A program made the translations under genes and the position numbers. 64,000 nt of DNA from Breviolum minutum Mf 1.05b.01 (lineage: Eukaryota > Sar > Dinophyceae > Suessiales > Symbiodiniaceae), in NCBI GenBank assembly GCA_000507305.1, contig DF241170.1, positions 1-64,000 on the forward strand, given 5' to 3'. This document shows, piece by piece, positions 25,801-36,470 of the stretch. Position 1 is the stretch's first letter. Each line of letters starts with the position of its first letter. The notes beneath the pieces are model-generated. The model worked only from the letters and a program-made list of their open reading frames with translations, ran no database searches and had not been told where the DNA came from.

Positions 25801-26071
25801 TTTTTCCCGAGCTTGCCGAGTTTCCTGGGTTGATTTTGGATGTATAAATGAATATAATATAAAGGTTGATGATATCCAAATGTGATATACAAACTTTTCT
25901 CCGACACTCTTGGTATTTCTGAGACGTGGGTCTGGACCGTTGGAATCTCTCCAAAAGTGGCATTTTGTTTCAGGGCCAAAATGGGCACAACATTCTTTGG
26001 AGGCCTGGAGCGACGAACCGGAAGAACGTCCCAGTCCAGCAGAGATTGTGGAAGAGCTCAAGAAGATGCAG
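19691..26071 (+). CDS. Multi-exon protein kinase gene (TKL-like), probable pseudokinase
   Basis: Kinase subdomains appear in order on the plus strand in separate exons: Gly-rich loop and Lys (20848-20959), alpha-C (21528-21565), hinge (21655-21790), catalytic loop (22022-22174), activation segment with an APE-like motif (about 22639-22775), subdomain IX (23440-23502), X (23992-24038) and XI (25974-26071). The first four exons join with matching phases. The upstream exons 19691-20550 give a possible membrane helix and a Pro/Gln/Ala-rich linker. The GACLAEDP and WSDEPEERPSPAEIVEEL signatures resemble tyrosine-kinase-like kinases. The catalytic loop is HGNIRPSN, so the catalytic Asp and loop Lys are replaced, and no DFG is visible. 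Exon ends beyond 22639 are approximate. The true start and 3' end are not defined. Confidence 0.72.
19948..20550 (+). CDS. Kinase gene: linker exons, frame uncertain
   Basis: From 19948 the frame EAEALKFRLHKLELPALVGR is coding-like. From about 20107 a second frame reads AVEALEELLQLHQHIGG and then a Pro/Gln-rich stretch to a GTGAGT donor at 20260. A third stretch from about 20321 (PQAVPTAAAEAAGP...) is Ala/Pro/Ser-rich. All are consistent with a low-complexity juxtamembrane linker before the kinase N-lobe. The exact joins are unresolved because two frames compete at 20080-20110. Confidence 0.4.
20848..20959 (+). CDS. Kinase N-lobe exon (Gly loop and conserved Lys)
   Basis: The exon is bounded by GATGCAG and GTGACT. 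The translation contains ERGGRSPAVYASWKG followed by MPVVAKRVV, which aligns with the glycine-rich loop (G-x-G-x-x-x-A-V-Y) and the V-A-x-K motif of subdomain II. The exon ends with two bases of a codon, matching the one-base lead of the next exon at 21528. Confidence 0.7.
21528..21790 (+). CDS. Kinase alpha-C and hinge exons
   Basis: The 38-nt exon 21528-21565 (acceptor CTCTTAG, donor GTGCCA) encodes LVLNICLEVLHH with the alpha-C Glu. Exon 21655-21790 (acceptor GACTCAG) continues PHLAKFYGACLAEDPVSLVM and EYMPGGDLERYLRRA, the classic hinge and alpha-D segment. It ends at a GC donor (GCAAGT). The phases agree across both junctions. The intron between them is 89 nt. Confidence 0.72.
22022..22174 (+). 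CDS. Kinase catalytic-loop exon (HGN variant)
   Basis: The exon starts after CGCCAG, in phase with the preceding exon. It encodes ELVFSWAISCSSAMAYLAQL and then RPSVAHGNIRPSNLLLC. Relative to HRDLKxxN, the catalytic Asp is Asn and the Lys is Arg, while the metal-binding Asn is kept. It ends at GTATGA (or at GTGTAT two bases earlier). Confidence 0.72.
22639..22775 (+). CDS. Kinase activation-segment exon
   Basis: After GGTTTCAG the frame reads through VPVFCKADVGAESLESC to LYSPPEAETLFGPS. SPPEA stands for the APE motif of subdomain VIII. The expected DFG is absent; ADVG, 15 residues before PPE, is the nearest equivalent. The phase matches the previous exon if that exon ends at 22174. The 3' boundary (GTAAAA at 22776) does not match the phase of the next exon, so one of the two ends is misplaced. 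Confidence 0.55.
23440..24038 (+). CDS. Kinase subdomain IX and X exons
   Basis: Exon 23440-23502 (acceptor TTCCCGCAG, donor GTGAGA, 21 codons, phase 0) encodes EQVIAADVFALGLVLWMMCT, the DVxAxG signature of subdomain IX. Exon 23992-24038 (acceptor CTCTACAG, donor GTGATC) follows in phase with AFKNGQVPRPRLADA, a typical subdomain X segment. A further possible exon begins at 25261 (VPKAAFQERLTCAERL). Confidence 0.65.
24050..25250 (+). other. Intron sequence of the kinase gene
   Basis: No coding-like exon was found. It contains an AT microsatellite near 24350-24425 and another at 25108-25165. The tract lies between the subdomain X exon and the last recognisable kinase exons. Confidence 0.45.
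25974..26071 (+). CDS. Kinase subdomain XI exon
   Basis: Between GTTTCAG and GTGGGG, 32 codons encode PKWAQHSLEAW and then SDEPEERPSPAEIVEELKKM. The invariant Arg of subdomain XI lies in the RPS motif. The exon ends in phase 0. A 35-nt exon candidate at 26530-26564 (GTGCAG to GTGAGT, AALDHSQCCCG) could follow. Confidence 0.7.
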
Positions 26072-26158
26072 GTGGGGTCCCTGGGAGTCTCAGTTTATGA
26101 AGTTTATAATATATACATAGGTTTTACAAGTAGCACCTGACAACTACCCACACCTGTA

Positions 26159-26184
26159 GGACACACACACACACACACACACAC
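26159..26184 (+). repeat. (CA)n microsatellite
   Basis: A run of about 12-13 AC/CA units just downstream of the last kinase exon. Confidence 0.95.
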
Positions 26185-27002
26185 CAGGAAGGCAGCAAGA
26201 CTACCTACAAAGTGGACTGCCTTATGCAGAGCCTACCAGAGAAGAACAAGGTTCTTCTTTTTTTATCGAGCTATCATTTCTTCTCGTTTCCTTGCTGGTA
26301 GGCTGCAAGAACTTGACTTCTTTTTAATTTGATCTTCCGGGCCTTGTTTTGGGATCGTCGATTGCAGGGGCATCTCGACAGTGGTTCTGCCTATCGGCAG
26401 TGTTGGCTGGAGAATCCCTTGTTGAATGAATTTGGTATCAGCCATCGGTGGAGGTACCACTGGTACTTCACCCCCAAAAATAATGTATCTACATGTCACA
26501 CAGCTCCCAACCGTTCCCAAACTGTGCAGGCTGCACTTGATCACAGCCAATGCTGCTGTGGAATGTGAGTGGTGGCAAGGGGCTTGCCCGGAAACTCAGG
26601 CCCCACTGTTGAGAACACATGTAGGGCACGATTTCATCAACCCTCTATTTAAACAGACCACACCTTGTATAGCATCAACCATGTGACCAAGTTTACGGAA
26701 TCTTCAAATCTACTAGATCAACCATGATCAACCACCCCTTGCAAGGCATCCACCATGTGAGCAAGTTCAAGGAACACAACATCCGCCCCACCCACCCCAA
26801 GTCTTCCGTGGCTGCAAGATTATTTTGACACTTTCACCTCACCGCTCAATTTGCTCAATGGAAGGCCTGGCCAGGAAGCTCTTTGCATCAGGGCAAAGAG
26901 TTCTGAATTCGGCTTTGCCGGTTGCGATTCAGAGCGGAAGCAAAACAAAATAGAATGGCAGCGGCTGCATTAAAGTGCTTGGTGAGAGCTTGTTCCGTAC
27001 AG

Positions 27003-27423
27003 ATGGAAGCTTCTTCTTGTGGCTATAGCGTGGAGGCTCATGATTGGCTTTGTGGCAATGATCTTCTTTGGGCACCTAGTGGTTGCTGCCTGCAATTGGT
27101 CAGTGCCACGCGACACTTAGTCTCATTATAGACTTTAAAGTTGAAAGTTTTTATTGGAAATTCTTGTGGTCAGTCTTAAAGTCCGAATGACAGTGCCTTC
27201 CTTTGACGTGCTCAGATAATGGGCTGACCCCATGGATCTCGCACCTCTTTGCCCTCATTCTTAGGTGCTGAGCTTTGGCATTCTTACTCTGCAGCTTGCT
27301 TTACTGATCCCGAACCTTGTTTCCGTTGCTGCTGGTGCAGTGCTTTCTGCTGGTTGGACCAACTTGCCACCGGCAATCTTGCACTCGCCGTTCCTGGACT
27401 GCCACCCAGAACCCGGGCTTTAG
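27003..27423 (+). CDS. Possible exons of a membrane protein
   Basis: Two hydrophobic open stretches follow good acceptors. From 27003 (after CCGTACAG) the frame reads WKLLLVAIAWRLMIG, FVAMIFFGHLVVAAC. From 27265 (after CATTCTTAG) it reads VLSFGILTLQLALLIPNL, VSVAAGAVLSAGWTNLPP and reaches a TAG at 27421. Both are suitable for membrane helices. They join in phase if the first ends at the GTGGTT near 27088. The family is unknown. It could be a separate gene or a 3' part of the kinase gene. Confidence 0.4.
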
Positions 27424-28301
27424 GAAGCTGGAGTTTTCTTAAAGAGCCTTTTCGGGGGTTTGATGACTATGCCACTTGAATGAAAGGACCAACAGAATGT
27501 CTGCACGCGTCTTAGGCCACGCACACTCAGCCCAAATCCGAGCGTGCTGAGCTTGCCTTTGCTTGATGAGCCACTTTCTCCTGGCTGGGGCTCCAAGTGC
27601 GTAGGTTGCAAGTGCCTGTTGTGATTGTTGTGTTTTCATGCTTCGTCGTATCGTCCCTCATCCGTCCTCCATTGTATTGGTCGTGGTTGTTGGGGGCATC
27701 GTCTGGGTCGTCTTGGTGTTCTTGATGTAATGTTGCACGGTGAGTCGGACTTCAGGCCCTGAGAAGGGAGGGCGCTGCTCAATGTCTGCATCTGGGACAT
27801 AATCTCATTTTTGCCTTCCGCTTTCATTTCTTGACTTTATAGACCACTGAAGCCTAGCCGGACATGAAAGCAGCAAAGGACCACTATGACTGCTGCCGTA
27901 CTTGCGGAGACGAGGAATTGCAGTCCACAAAGGCAATTTGGTTGCTTGGCCTTTGGAGGGCTTTGCTGCTTGGCTTGCTGCATGCCTTCCAGTCACGGCC
28001 TCGGCAACAGCAAAGAAAATGGGCAAGAAATGCTTCTTTTTCGAATTCGTATGGAACTGTTAGCTAAGAGCGCTCCAAGGTCTGTCACCAATGATTTTCT
28101 AGTCTCGCAAGGCAAGACACACACAGAGGCATGGCCTGCATTTGAATGTGGTCTCAACCTTTGAAGCACAAGCTTTTTGAGATTGAACAAATTGAACAGA
28201 TCACTCTTCCATTCATAGTTTTATATCGTGTTATAACAACAGTTCTATACTTAAACCAATATACAAGTAGTTCCCGGGCGAGCCGGGGGCGGAAGTTTCA
28301 G

Positions 28302-29010
28302 AAGAAAAAAGAACCAGAGAGCTGTCGATTATTGGAACTGCCTGTTTGGACCAAACACATTTGCAGAATTTGGCTTGTACCAGGCTGGGTCCATTGTGGC
28401 GGCAAACCAAGTGTTGTCCATGTCCCTTGACAAAAGAAGAGGGGCGGATATCACGTGGCTGGAGGTTTGCAACAACTTCACCTTGGAAGGAAACATGGAA
28501 ACATTTTGACCCGGCCTCCTGAGTTGACCAATGTGAGGCTTGTTGACTGAGTTCTTCTCAATAAACACTCAGGCGGAATGCTGTCCTTCTCAATTCACGA
28601 CAGTACATTGATTTACAATAGATGCCCGACTAATTCCAAATTCAAAGAGAGGAAACAACGATCCTTGATATATGTACATATATATATATATATATATATA
28701 TTTGCACATTAAATATGTGTATTTTTTAAATGTAGATGTAGACTCTTATCACGTACAGTATTTTAATATGCTGTGCCCACAACAGTCTTGTCAGCAAAAC
28801 TGATTCGCAAAGCTTGCACACTGTTGTTGCTGAAGCCAATGTAAGTTGAACTGGCCACCATTATTCACACCACCAGCAACAGCTGCAGCCCAGGGTCAAG
28901 ATCGCAAAAGATTGTGAAGAGTTGCTACTGCTAACGACATTTCGGTAGGATGAAGATCTTAAGGATACGGTTCAGGAAGATACAGAAACAAAGACCTGTG
29001 CCCAGACAAG
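28302..29010 (+). CDS. Two linked exons of an unidentified protein
   Basis: Exon 28302-28464 (acceptor AAGTTTCAG, donor GTTTGC) encodes RKKNQRAVDYWNCLFGPNTF, AEFGLYQAGSIVAANQVL and MSLDKRRGADITWLE. It joins in phase 0 to exon 28949-29010 (acceptor CGGTAG, donor GTCTCA), which encodes DEDLKDTVQEDTETKTCAQT. The composition is convincing and the phases agree. I do not recognise the family. The exons may belong with the hydrophobic exons at 27.0-27.4 kb. Confidence 0.5.
28670..28701 (+). repeat. (TA)n microsatellite
   Basis: A short perfect TA run inside the intron between 28464 and 28949. Confidence 0.9.
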
Positions 29011-29014
29011 GTCT

Positions 29015-29580
29015 CACAACATTGTGATCGAAAAGCTGCTGTTGGGTGGGTTAGGGGGTACTTTGGCATGGGGAAGTTCTAGAAACGAAGGTTCCAACAA
29101 TCACCCTTTTCACAATCTTCCAAAGCCTCCATCCCATCATTTGCAAACAATCTCATCAACCCTGGAATCGCCGCAAAGCATTGGAGTTCGCAACTTCACT
29201 TGTCATTGGGAAGCCCCCGTTGATGAATTTTCCTTTCACACCTACAGAGTATTGAATTCTGTACTTCTAGAATCTCACGAAGCCTCCAGTTTTGGAAAAG
29301 AAGTTTTCTGGAAGTGGCCAATTCTGCAGCTAGCTAGACGCAGATCTGACGGAAGTGGGATCAACTAGGATGAAGCAAGCTAGCATAGGTCAAGGTTGGT
29401 AAAATACAGGTGCGATGTAAAGATGCTTTCAGCAAGACTGGAAGAGACTAAACAGTTTACGGTATCCACCCACACACCTATACACCATTTGTATGGCAAA
29501 TATCAAGTTGGTGTTGCACGCATTTCTGAATTGGTAGCAGTTCACTGCCCTTGCTAATGTATACCACCGATCCAAATCTG
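29015..29580. other. No supported gene
   Basis: A 114-codon plus frame (29024-29368) crosses this interval but has no motif and no clear splice sites. It lies between the plus-strand exons at 28-29 kb and the minus-strand exons below 31 kb, so it may be where the two genes converge. Confidence 0.3.
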
Positions 29581-29584
29581 TTAC

Positions 29585-30968
29585 CCTTGATTTGAGGGGG
29601 CTGATGCCATTGGTGGCGCTCGGGGGCTATTTTGTTGGCCTTCGTTCCACGTTAGTTGCCTCTCAGCTTGACTGCTGACTCTGGCTGGACTTGTATCATC
29701 AACTTTCCAGGTTTGCTGTTTTTTGCCTTGTGGACTGAACTTCAAGTCTTCAGCTGGGTCATAGTCGTGTCCAGCCATGCCTAATTGCTGAAGCTTGTGG
29801 CAACATAGTGCGAATGAGTGGATGGGGATCATATTCTACGAGAAGTCTGTGATGCCATTGAAATCCGTGGAATCCTGAGTGCCACCACTTCCAGGTCATT
29901 TCTTGCTTGCCGTTCTTGGGTGCGTGTTCACTTGCCCTATTGCCGACCGCGCCATGGGTTTTGGAGGGTGGAATCTTGGCTTTGTGAGACATAAGAGAAG
30001 ACCCTCTTGCTGTTGTAGTTGAACTTGTTCTGCCCAAGCCAGAAACCCTTTGATTTATGTTCAGCCCAAGATTAGTACAAGCTGTCAAGGACTTCTGGCC
30101 ATCGCGATTGCTTCAACAGTAATGCCAGTGCTGCCTCTCGTACTTGTTCCTGCAAACAGCCGTCTTTTGGCATGAATGAAACTGAAGGCCTTGCTAGCAC
30201 GAACGAAGAGGGATGAGGAGAGATGACTCATATCGCGGTGGAACTTGCATGCGGAAGCTACTTCTGTAAGTTTGGAATAGGGTCAAGTTTCTCGCGTCAA
30301 AACCCTGCAAAAGTACGCAAAAGGTGTCTTTCTAAGAGGGTTATTGTATGTAAGCACTTGTTGAATTGCTTACTATAACATGCGGATTTTGAAAATATCT
30401 CATTGTAGACAATTGAAAGGCCTCTGGGACCTTTAAACTCTGTGTGCTGATTCTGGAATCAAGGTGCTTGCGGGAAATCGTTTGGCTTGCTGGATAGCCT
30501 GTTCGGTCTTGGCCAGGCCAGCGTGTGCAAAAATTCATACCTGCGTGAGAAAAACCAGAGACTTAGACCTCCTTGCACTCATCCACTACAGTGACAGCTT
30601 TTTTGGACTCTTGCCTTTGGTAGTGTGTCGACCCTTCTGCACGTTTCTATTGCATTCGAAACGATACCAGGTAATCTTCACAGTTGCAATAGGCGCACTG
30701 CGAAAGGAGCCTGTAAGACTTGTCGATGTGGTGGGAAAGTCTTGTTGGAGTGGTTGGCTCTTTTTGTAAGTGCATGTGGGGCATGTTTAGTTGTTTCCAG
30801 TAGTTAGGACGCTCAGACATGCATGGATTTGAACTTGCAGGTTTTAAATCACCTTTGGCCCTTTTTTGACTGGAGGAAGGTGGCTTCTCTTTAGCCTTGC
30901 CCTTTTTCTGCATTTTCTTGGCCGTAGCTGCTTTGCTTTCAACCGTTGTAGCTGCTGTAGCGCCTTGG
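29585..30968 (-). CDS. Minus-strand multi-exon gene for a basic low-complexity protein
   Basis: Three exon-like stretches read on the minus strand. 30968-30853 (acceptor GCGTTTCAG, donor GTGATT) encodes an Ala/Lys-rich segment with ESKAATAKKMQKKGKAKEKP. 30081-29889 (acceptor TTGACAG, donor GTGGTG) encodes NQRVSGLGRTSSTTTARGSS and then HKAKIPPSKTHGAVGNRASE. 29780-29585 (acceptor CAATTAG, donor GTAACA) encodes MAGHDYDPAEDLKFSPQGKK. The Lys/Ala and Ser/Pro composition suggests a nuclear, nucleic-acid-associated or disordered protein. No domain is recognisable. Junction phases between the second and third exons do not fit exactly, so boundaries are approximate. Confidence 0.45.
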
Positions 30969-31234
30969 CTGAAACGCCCCTCACCTAACAGTAGGCATTG
31001 CGGTCACCACTTTGACAGCCTACAAAACTGGAAACGTGCTGTGGGTCCAACCTTTTCCGTGGATAGCGGTAGCTTTAGGGTTTCTAACTTCCCACAAGGC
31101 AGGGCAGGACCGCAACATACCGCAATAGCCCACAATCTATTCGGGTGCCATGTTTGGGAGCAGAGGCTGGGTGGAGGAGTGGCGAAAACTTTCAGAGCCA
31201 CGTCAGGGTGCCATTGGTGGCTTAGACAGTAGAC

Positions 31235-31865
31235 ATGTCTTCAATTGTGTCAAAACGTTCCGTTTGTTATGCAAACATTTCCCATCTTCTAGTAACTAAA
31301 GGCCAGCCAGAAAAACAGAAAACTCATCCTCACGCCCTCCACTAACTCGAGGGAGTTCTTGGCAGTTTAGCATTTCGGGGCCTCTTTTAGCGGTTCTGAA
31401 GCTCATGTTAGGCTTTAGACTTTAGAGCATTCAGCACGTACAAAGTTCTGGTTCCGCGCAAAACACTGAATCACTCCCTGAAAGGAGCCGTTTTTTCGGC
31501 AATTTCACACCTCAATCTTAGGTCCTAAAGCAGCAAACATTCATGAACTTGTCCAAGTAGCCAATCACGGAGAAACTCAGAGCGTTTTTCCTCGTTTGGA
31601 TCCTTTGTTGGAACGTATGGTAGCCATCTCATGTTTAAAACAGCTCCCTGTACGCCCTCCAAGCTATTTCATCTCGATTTGAAATTTGTATTTGGGAAAA
31701 AGGGTGTATAGGAATTGTGATTCGTGTAGATACTCCTCTGCTTCTTCGGCTGAAATCCCATGTCTTGCCTTACATAGTCCAACGTTATTCCAGCGTCATC
31801 CTTCCGGGATTCCGTGCTTTCTCATACGAGTCCCGAACAGAGCCAAAACCTTCGCCAACATCGTA
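31235..31865. other. No supported gene
   Basis: Only short frames without motifs on either strand. Confidence 0.3.
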
Positions 31866-32135
31866 GTGGTAGGTAACGGTAGTAGTAGGTAGCAGTAGGT
31901 AGAAGTAGCTAGAATTAGAAGTAGGTAGTAGTAGGTAGTAGTAGGTAGTAGTAGGTAGTAGTAGGTAGTAGTAGGTAGTAGTAGGTAGTAGTAGGTAGTA
32001 GTAGGTAGTAGTAGGTAGTAGTAGGTAGTAGTAGGTAGGTCATCAGGTAGTCGGTAGTCGGTAGTGCGTGGTGGGTGGTGGTGGGTGCCAGGTAGTAGAT
32101 AGTCTATGTAGTAGGCAGTAGGTAGTAATGCTGTA
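31866..32135 (+). repeat. GTAGGTAGTA 10-bp tandem array
   Basis: A perfect 10-bp period (GTAGGTAGTA) runs from 31921 to about 32038, roughly 12 copies. It is flanked on both sides by degenerate GTAGGTA units. The minus-strand translation is a Tyr/Thr/Leu repeat and is not treated as protein. Confidence 0.95.
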
Positions 32136-32354
32136 TCTATTGAAGATCTTTTTTGAGATAGAATTGATTGTACTCGTCTTGGCCCTTGCAATCCAATGTC
32201 CACATTTTACATGATGAACAGGAAAAACCAAGGGTTTTGTCAGCTTATGCTTTTCTTTCATTGGACGGATTCCGGCAAAAAATGGTCTTGACATACTTTC
32301 CGCCTAGCAAAAAAACATACTACCTGAGCACCTACTAGTGCAGGCAGATTTCAG

Positions 32355-32426
32355 TGATCCATTCCCTAGATGAGAACCAGAAGGCAGTTCGAAATATGCC
32401 TGCATTGTGTCAACCTGCGCTCCGAG
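32355..32426 (+). CDS. Short exon, unidentified protein
   Basis: Bounded by GATTTCAG and GTAAAG, one frame reads IHSLDENQKAVRNMPALCQP and ALRG. Both splice sites are good and the translation is well balanced. It may be an early exon of the gene whose C-terminus lies at 37.3-38.0 kb, but nothing links them directly. Confidence 0.4.
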
Positions 32427-32429
32427 GTA

Positions 32430-35400
32430 AAGGTGTGAACCAAATGTTGTGCCTCGGAACTGTTTTGTGGCCGGCATGCATATGTCGTTTCCATGTTCAT
32501 ACCTACAATCTTCCAGTAGTGTTGTTGTTTTGGCTGATGCCAGTGCATGCAATAAGCACATGACGTACTCGTGGCCACAAAGAAATTCTATCTATGCACT
32601 GACTTGCCGAATAGGTTGAACTTGAAGCCCAACCTGATGGCGATGTTTCCTTGGGGGGTGTTGATGATATGCTATGCTATGTAATGGCATACGGTTTCAC
32701 GATCTTGGTTACAGTATACTTGTATTTTTGTCGAACTTACAGTGCGCAAGGGTGAGGGTCACGGCAACTTGCAGGCTTCCAGGCATGGAGAAGTGGTTTT
32801 ACACAGGTTAAGAGAAGCACAGGAATTCCACTCAATTGTTCTTTGGCTGCTGTGGATAGAAAGGGGCCAATCAGCAGAGGGTTTCCATGGGGTCTGATAG
32901 CTTTTCTTCTCTTCCGTTATATGTGTTGGATGAATGTCTCTTGTGAGTGCTGTGTTGTTCTGGACTTTGTATGACAAGGAAAACACATATGCTGCTGTTA
33001 CTCAGAATTAGCTGCAAGAGATGTTCAGGGATGACCAATGCCATCTCAGGTAGAGTTTTCTCCACCTCAATGATGCGATTTCTAAATCTGAATGATGCGA
33101 TGATGCGATTTGTAAGTGTGGGAGGCAAAGAGTGGCCTCGATCAAGTTGTTGTCATTTTGAAGCAATCCATGTGTCTGGAATCATGTCGTGACTGTATAT
33201 TGGAAAACAGTTCATTTGCAGTTCTTTATTTTTGGAATCAAGGCCACTCAAATCAAAGACTGTCCATCCCTTTTGGTCGTGAAGTAGGCACATGCGGACA
33301 CTGGCCAGGAAATGAGACACTCTTGAGTTCAAGAGAGATGTACCAGTCTTGGACTTTTGCCCTTATGGTTATCGCTTATCGGTTATATGATATGGTTGAA
33401 CTCTCCCGCTCAAAGCAAATCAAGGTAAGGATTTTGCATTGTTGCGCTGCATTTTCCTGTCTTTTTCCAGCATACTTTTAGGTAGCTGTGGAACACCGGT
33501 CAACAAGCGCCGTCACAGCGCCAAGAAACTTGCAGATTTCCCTTGAAGTACGCTTTGGAACTTCCCAGAATTATCTGAGAAACGGGCTTCTTGAACGTTG
33601 CAAACGCCTCCTCTGAACTTGAGGTGTAAAGAAGACCCGCCTCATGACCCAACCTTCGGAGGGCTCAAACACCTCCAAGCACTCCGATCTCGCTCTTTTT
33701 TGCTTCTGATTCTGATCCTTTTAGATTTTAGATGCCGAGATGGCCTGTTTTGGCCAATCTGAGACTCCATCAGAGCCCATACAGGACTGCCCACCAACTC
33801 GAGAAATCTTCCAATTCAATGCCAAGATTCATCCAAAGCTCTTCCAAACTGCTTCCAAAAACGTACACATTGCAAAGTTTAACAAGATTCCAGCCCAAGA
33901 AACAAAAAAGCATCCGCACGAACGTCCAAAATGCGTCGGAATTCACCCACAGAATCCCTCCGAAACTTTCGGTTTATAAGTTGATCATAGTTGATCCCTA
34001 AACATCAAAAGAATTCGCAGAGCTGACAACACCAGAGCTCTAACAAGGATTGGAGTATTGGAGTCTAGAGTCTCTAGAGCTCAAGTTGCTCAAGCCAAAG
34101 AAATGCATCCACATCAAAGCGCCTAAAGTTTGCTTTGCAACTCAGCATCTTCAATGAATTGTTTGCAACGTATCAACATATCGGGCTTCCATACCCTTAA
34201 GGCCTTAAGGCACTCCCTTCGAACAGCAGTCAGAAGATCGATTTCATTTTTGAAGTCTGGAAACATGCACATCTGCATGTCTTTTTCCCCAAATAGCGTT
34301 AGAGTGTCGCTCGGTGGAGGGTGTTGCTGCCTGATCGCGGTTGTTCGTGTCGGACAAACACGAGCTTGGACAATGCAAATGTGTTGCCAACTGCACATGC
34401 TTATATTTTCCGAATTACACTTTTGTATTGACACTTTTGTATTTGGCGAATGACACCAGTGTAGTTGAAAGAGTACATTGCAATCATGCGGGTTCAACAT
34501 CGCTGAGACTACAAAATAATAACGCGCAACTACCAGCGCACTTATTGTGTTTTCCAATGTTTTCCATGCTATTTGGGGTCTGATCTTGGTATATGATCTA
34601 CAGAAAATATCAGATAATATTCATATACATGCGTATGTATTTTTTCCAAATTTGCAGGTCCGGTCCATTTTTCTCCTTTTGAAGTCTTAGTCAAAGTCAA
34701 GAGCGTCCTGGCTTTGCAGTGCCTTGCAAAATTTGTAAGAGGAGAGCTTCAGAGACCTCCTTGTTGATCCGAGTTCAAAGGAAAGCAGTCATGGTGTGCA
34801 TGGTGTGGCATGGTCTGGATGGTGGGGCATTGGCATGGTGTGGCATGGCGTGCATGGTGTGCATGGTATGCATCGTACTGTTATGAGAGTAAGTAGCCAC
34901 ATCTGAATGCGCGCTTTGAGCGGATCAACTGCCCAGCATTTTAGTCGTGCTTCTTTAAACTTTAGACTCTTTCACAAAAGGTTTGATCTTTCCCATGCCA
35001 AAAACATTTGTGAAGCTCATTGAATCCTACAAAGGCTGTCAGGATCCACCAATGATAAAAAGATTCCTTCTGCTTTTTGCAAAATGTCGTGAGAGTATGT
35101 ACACAGAGTTGTTTTGGCATATGGGAGTCGAACAGGCACATCATTCTTGGGGCCTTTTTCTTGGGACCAAGTCCCATGCTTGACATTGCTTGGCCCATTG
35201 GCAGCCTGTACAGCATTCCAGTGTTCCAACTTGAGTCTCTCAAGCTTTCACCGCTGAGATTTTGAACTGATGCAAGTCCAGTCTGATGGGCTCTGGGAAA
35301 GGGAAGGTCGTTCTGAGTCGTTGTTTCTTTTGTTGCCCCATTTCAAACACACAAGTTTTGGCCAACTGAGCTGAGCTGGACCCGTGTCATTCTCTTCAGC

Positions 35401-36470
35401 GTGGATTGTGTGACCGTCCTGTAGATGTTTGCATGCGCCGCTTCAAAGCAAAAACAAACAGATGATAAGACGGTACGAAAAAGAAGTGATGCTCAGTGAT
35501 GCTCTCGACTTGGGACATGTCTCTTCTTATACCGTGTAGCAAAGTAGTAGCTAGTTCATTTCTATTCGCGGCGTGTCGTCACCGCTATTTGTGGAAAGTG
35601 TTTTTGCCCGAGATCTGAGCGCTGAGGCATTGTGGCAAGCTCCTCAGGTTGTCTCAACACCTGCTGGCTTTCAGGGTTTTCTCAGGAATGCACCGGATGT
35701 TTTTTTTTACAAAAGAAACTCTGATAGCAAGATCTGCTTCACTTGAACGTCCACCATGAAGCTGTCCACAGTTCTTTGGAAAGTACCGTCTCAGTGAGGA
35801 ACACGGATGCTGGAGGTAGATTGAGCTAGCGATTGTAAATTGACTCTAGGTGATCTGATACATAGCTGCATGGATTGCAAAACAAGCAGCTCTCCCCAAA
35901 GAGAATCCAATCAGGTCGATCGTGTCACAAATGGCCCATGAGCAAGATCGGAGAATCGATTCCGTGCGAGTCCTATTGAGCATCTTTCATGTAGAGTCTT
36001 TGCGCTTCTTCGCTTTGTGATATCTGTAGTTTTGGTCCTACTTTGCCCAAATTACTGATGTGACTGTAATTGTTCATGTCCAACAGAGATAGATGCCACG
36101 TTGGTCTCCTATTTCTATACAAATGCTGCAGATGAGATTACTCCTGAAAACAATCGGTTGAAAGGCACTAAGAAAAGGAAATGAAAATAGATATGATTTT
36201 TAATTTAGTTTTCTTATTCCCTGGCAAGTGTAAACCTCAAGAACCAGATAGAAAGATATTGAAGGAAAAACACATTAAAAATCCATGTAAGACACGATTA
36301 ATGAACTAATTCACTAGACATAGCTTAAGAAATGAGAATTTTACAGATATATGTGTATATATATATATATTATTTTAATGAAATTATTGATTAGCTTTTA
36401 TGGGTTTTAATGGCTTGCCCACTCCCATAAATCAATAAATACAAAAATACAATATTTTTTTTCTTTCTGG
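32430..36470. other. No supported gene; includes a CATGGTGTG-type repeat
   Basis: Mixed sequence with short frames on both strands. At 34791-34874 there is a degenerate repeat of GGCATGGTGTGCATGGTG. The 36200-36450 part is AT-rich. A plus frame at 36476-36691 follows a possible acceptor (ATGTGCAG) but has no motif. Confidence 0.3.

Noticed and set aside
5597-31852. Other partial leader-like matches (AGAGCCAAAACCT at 5597 and 31834)
   Set aside because: They share only about eight bases with the reverse complement of the leader and lack the GGCTACGG part, so chance explains them.
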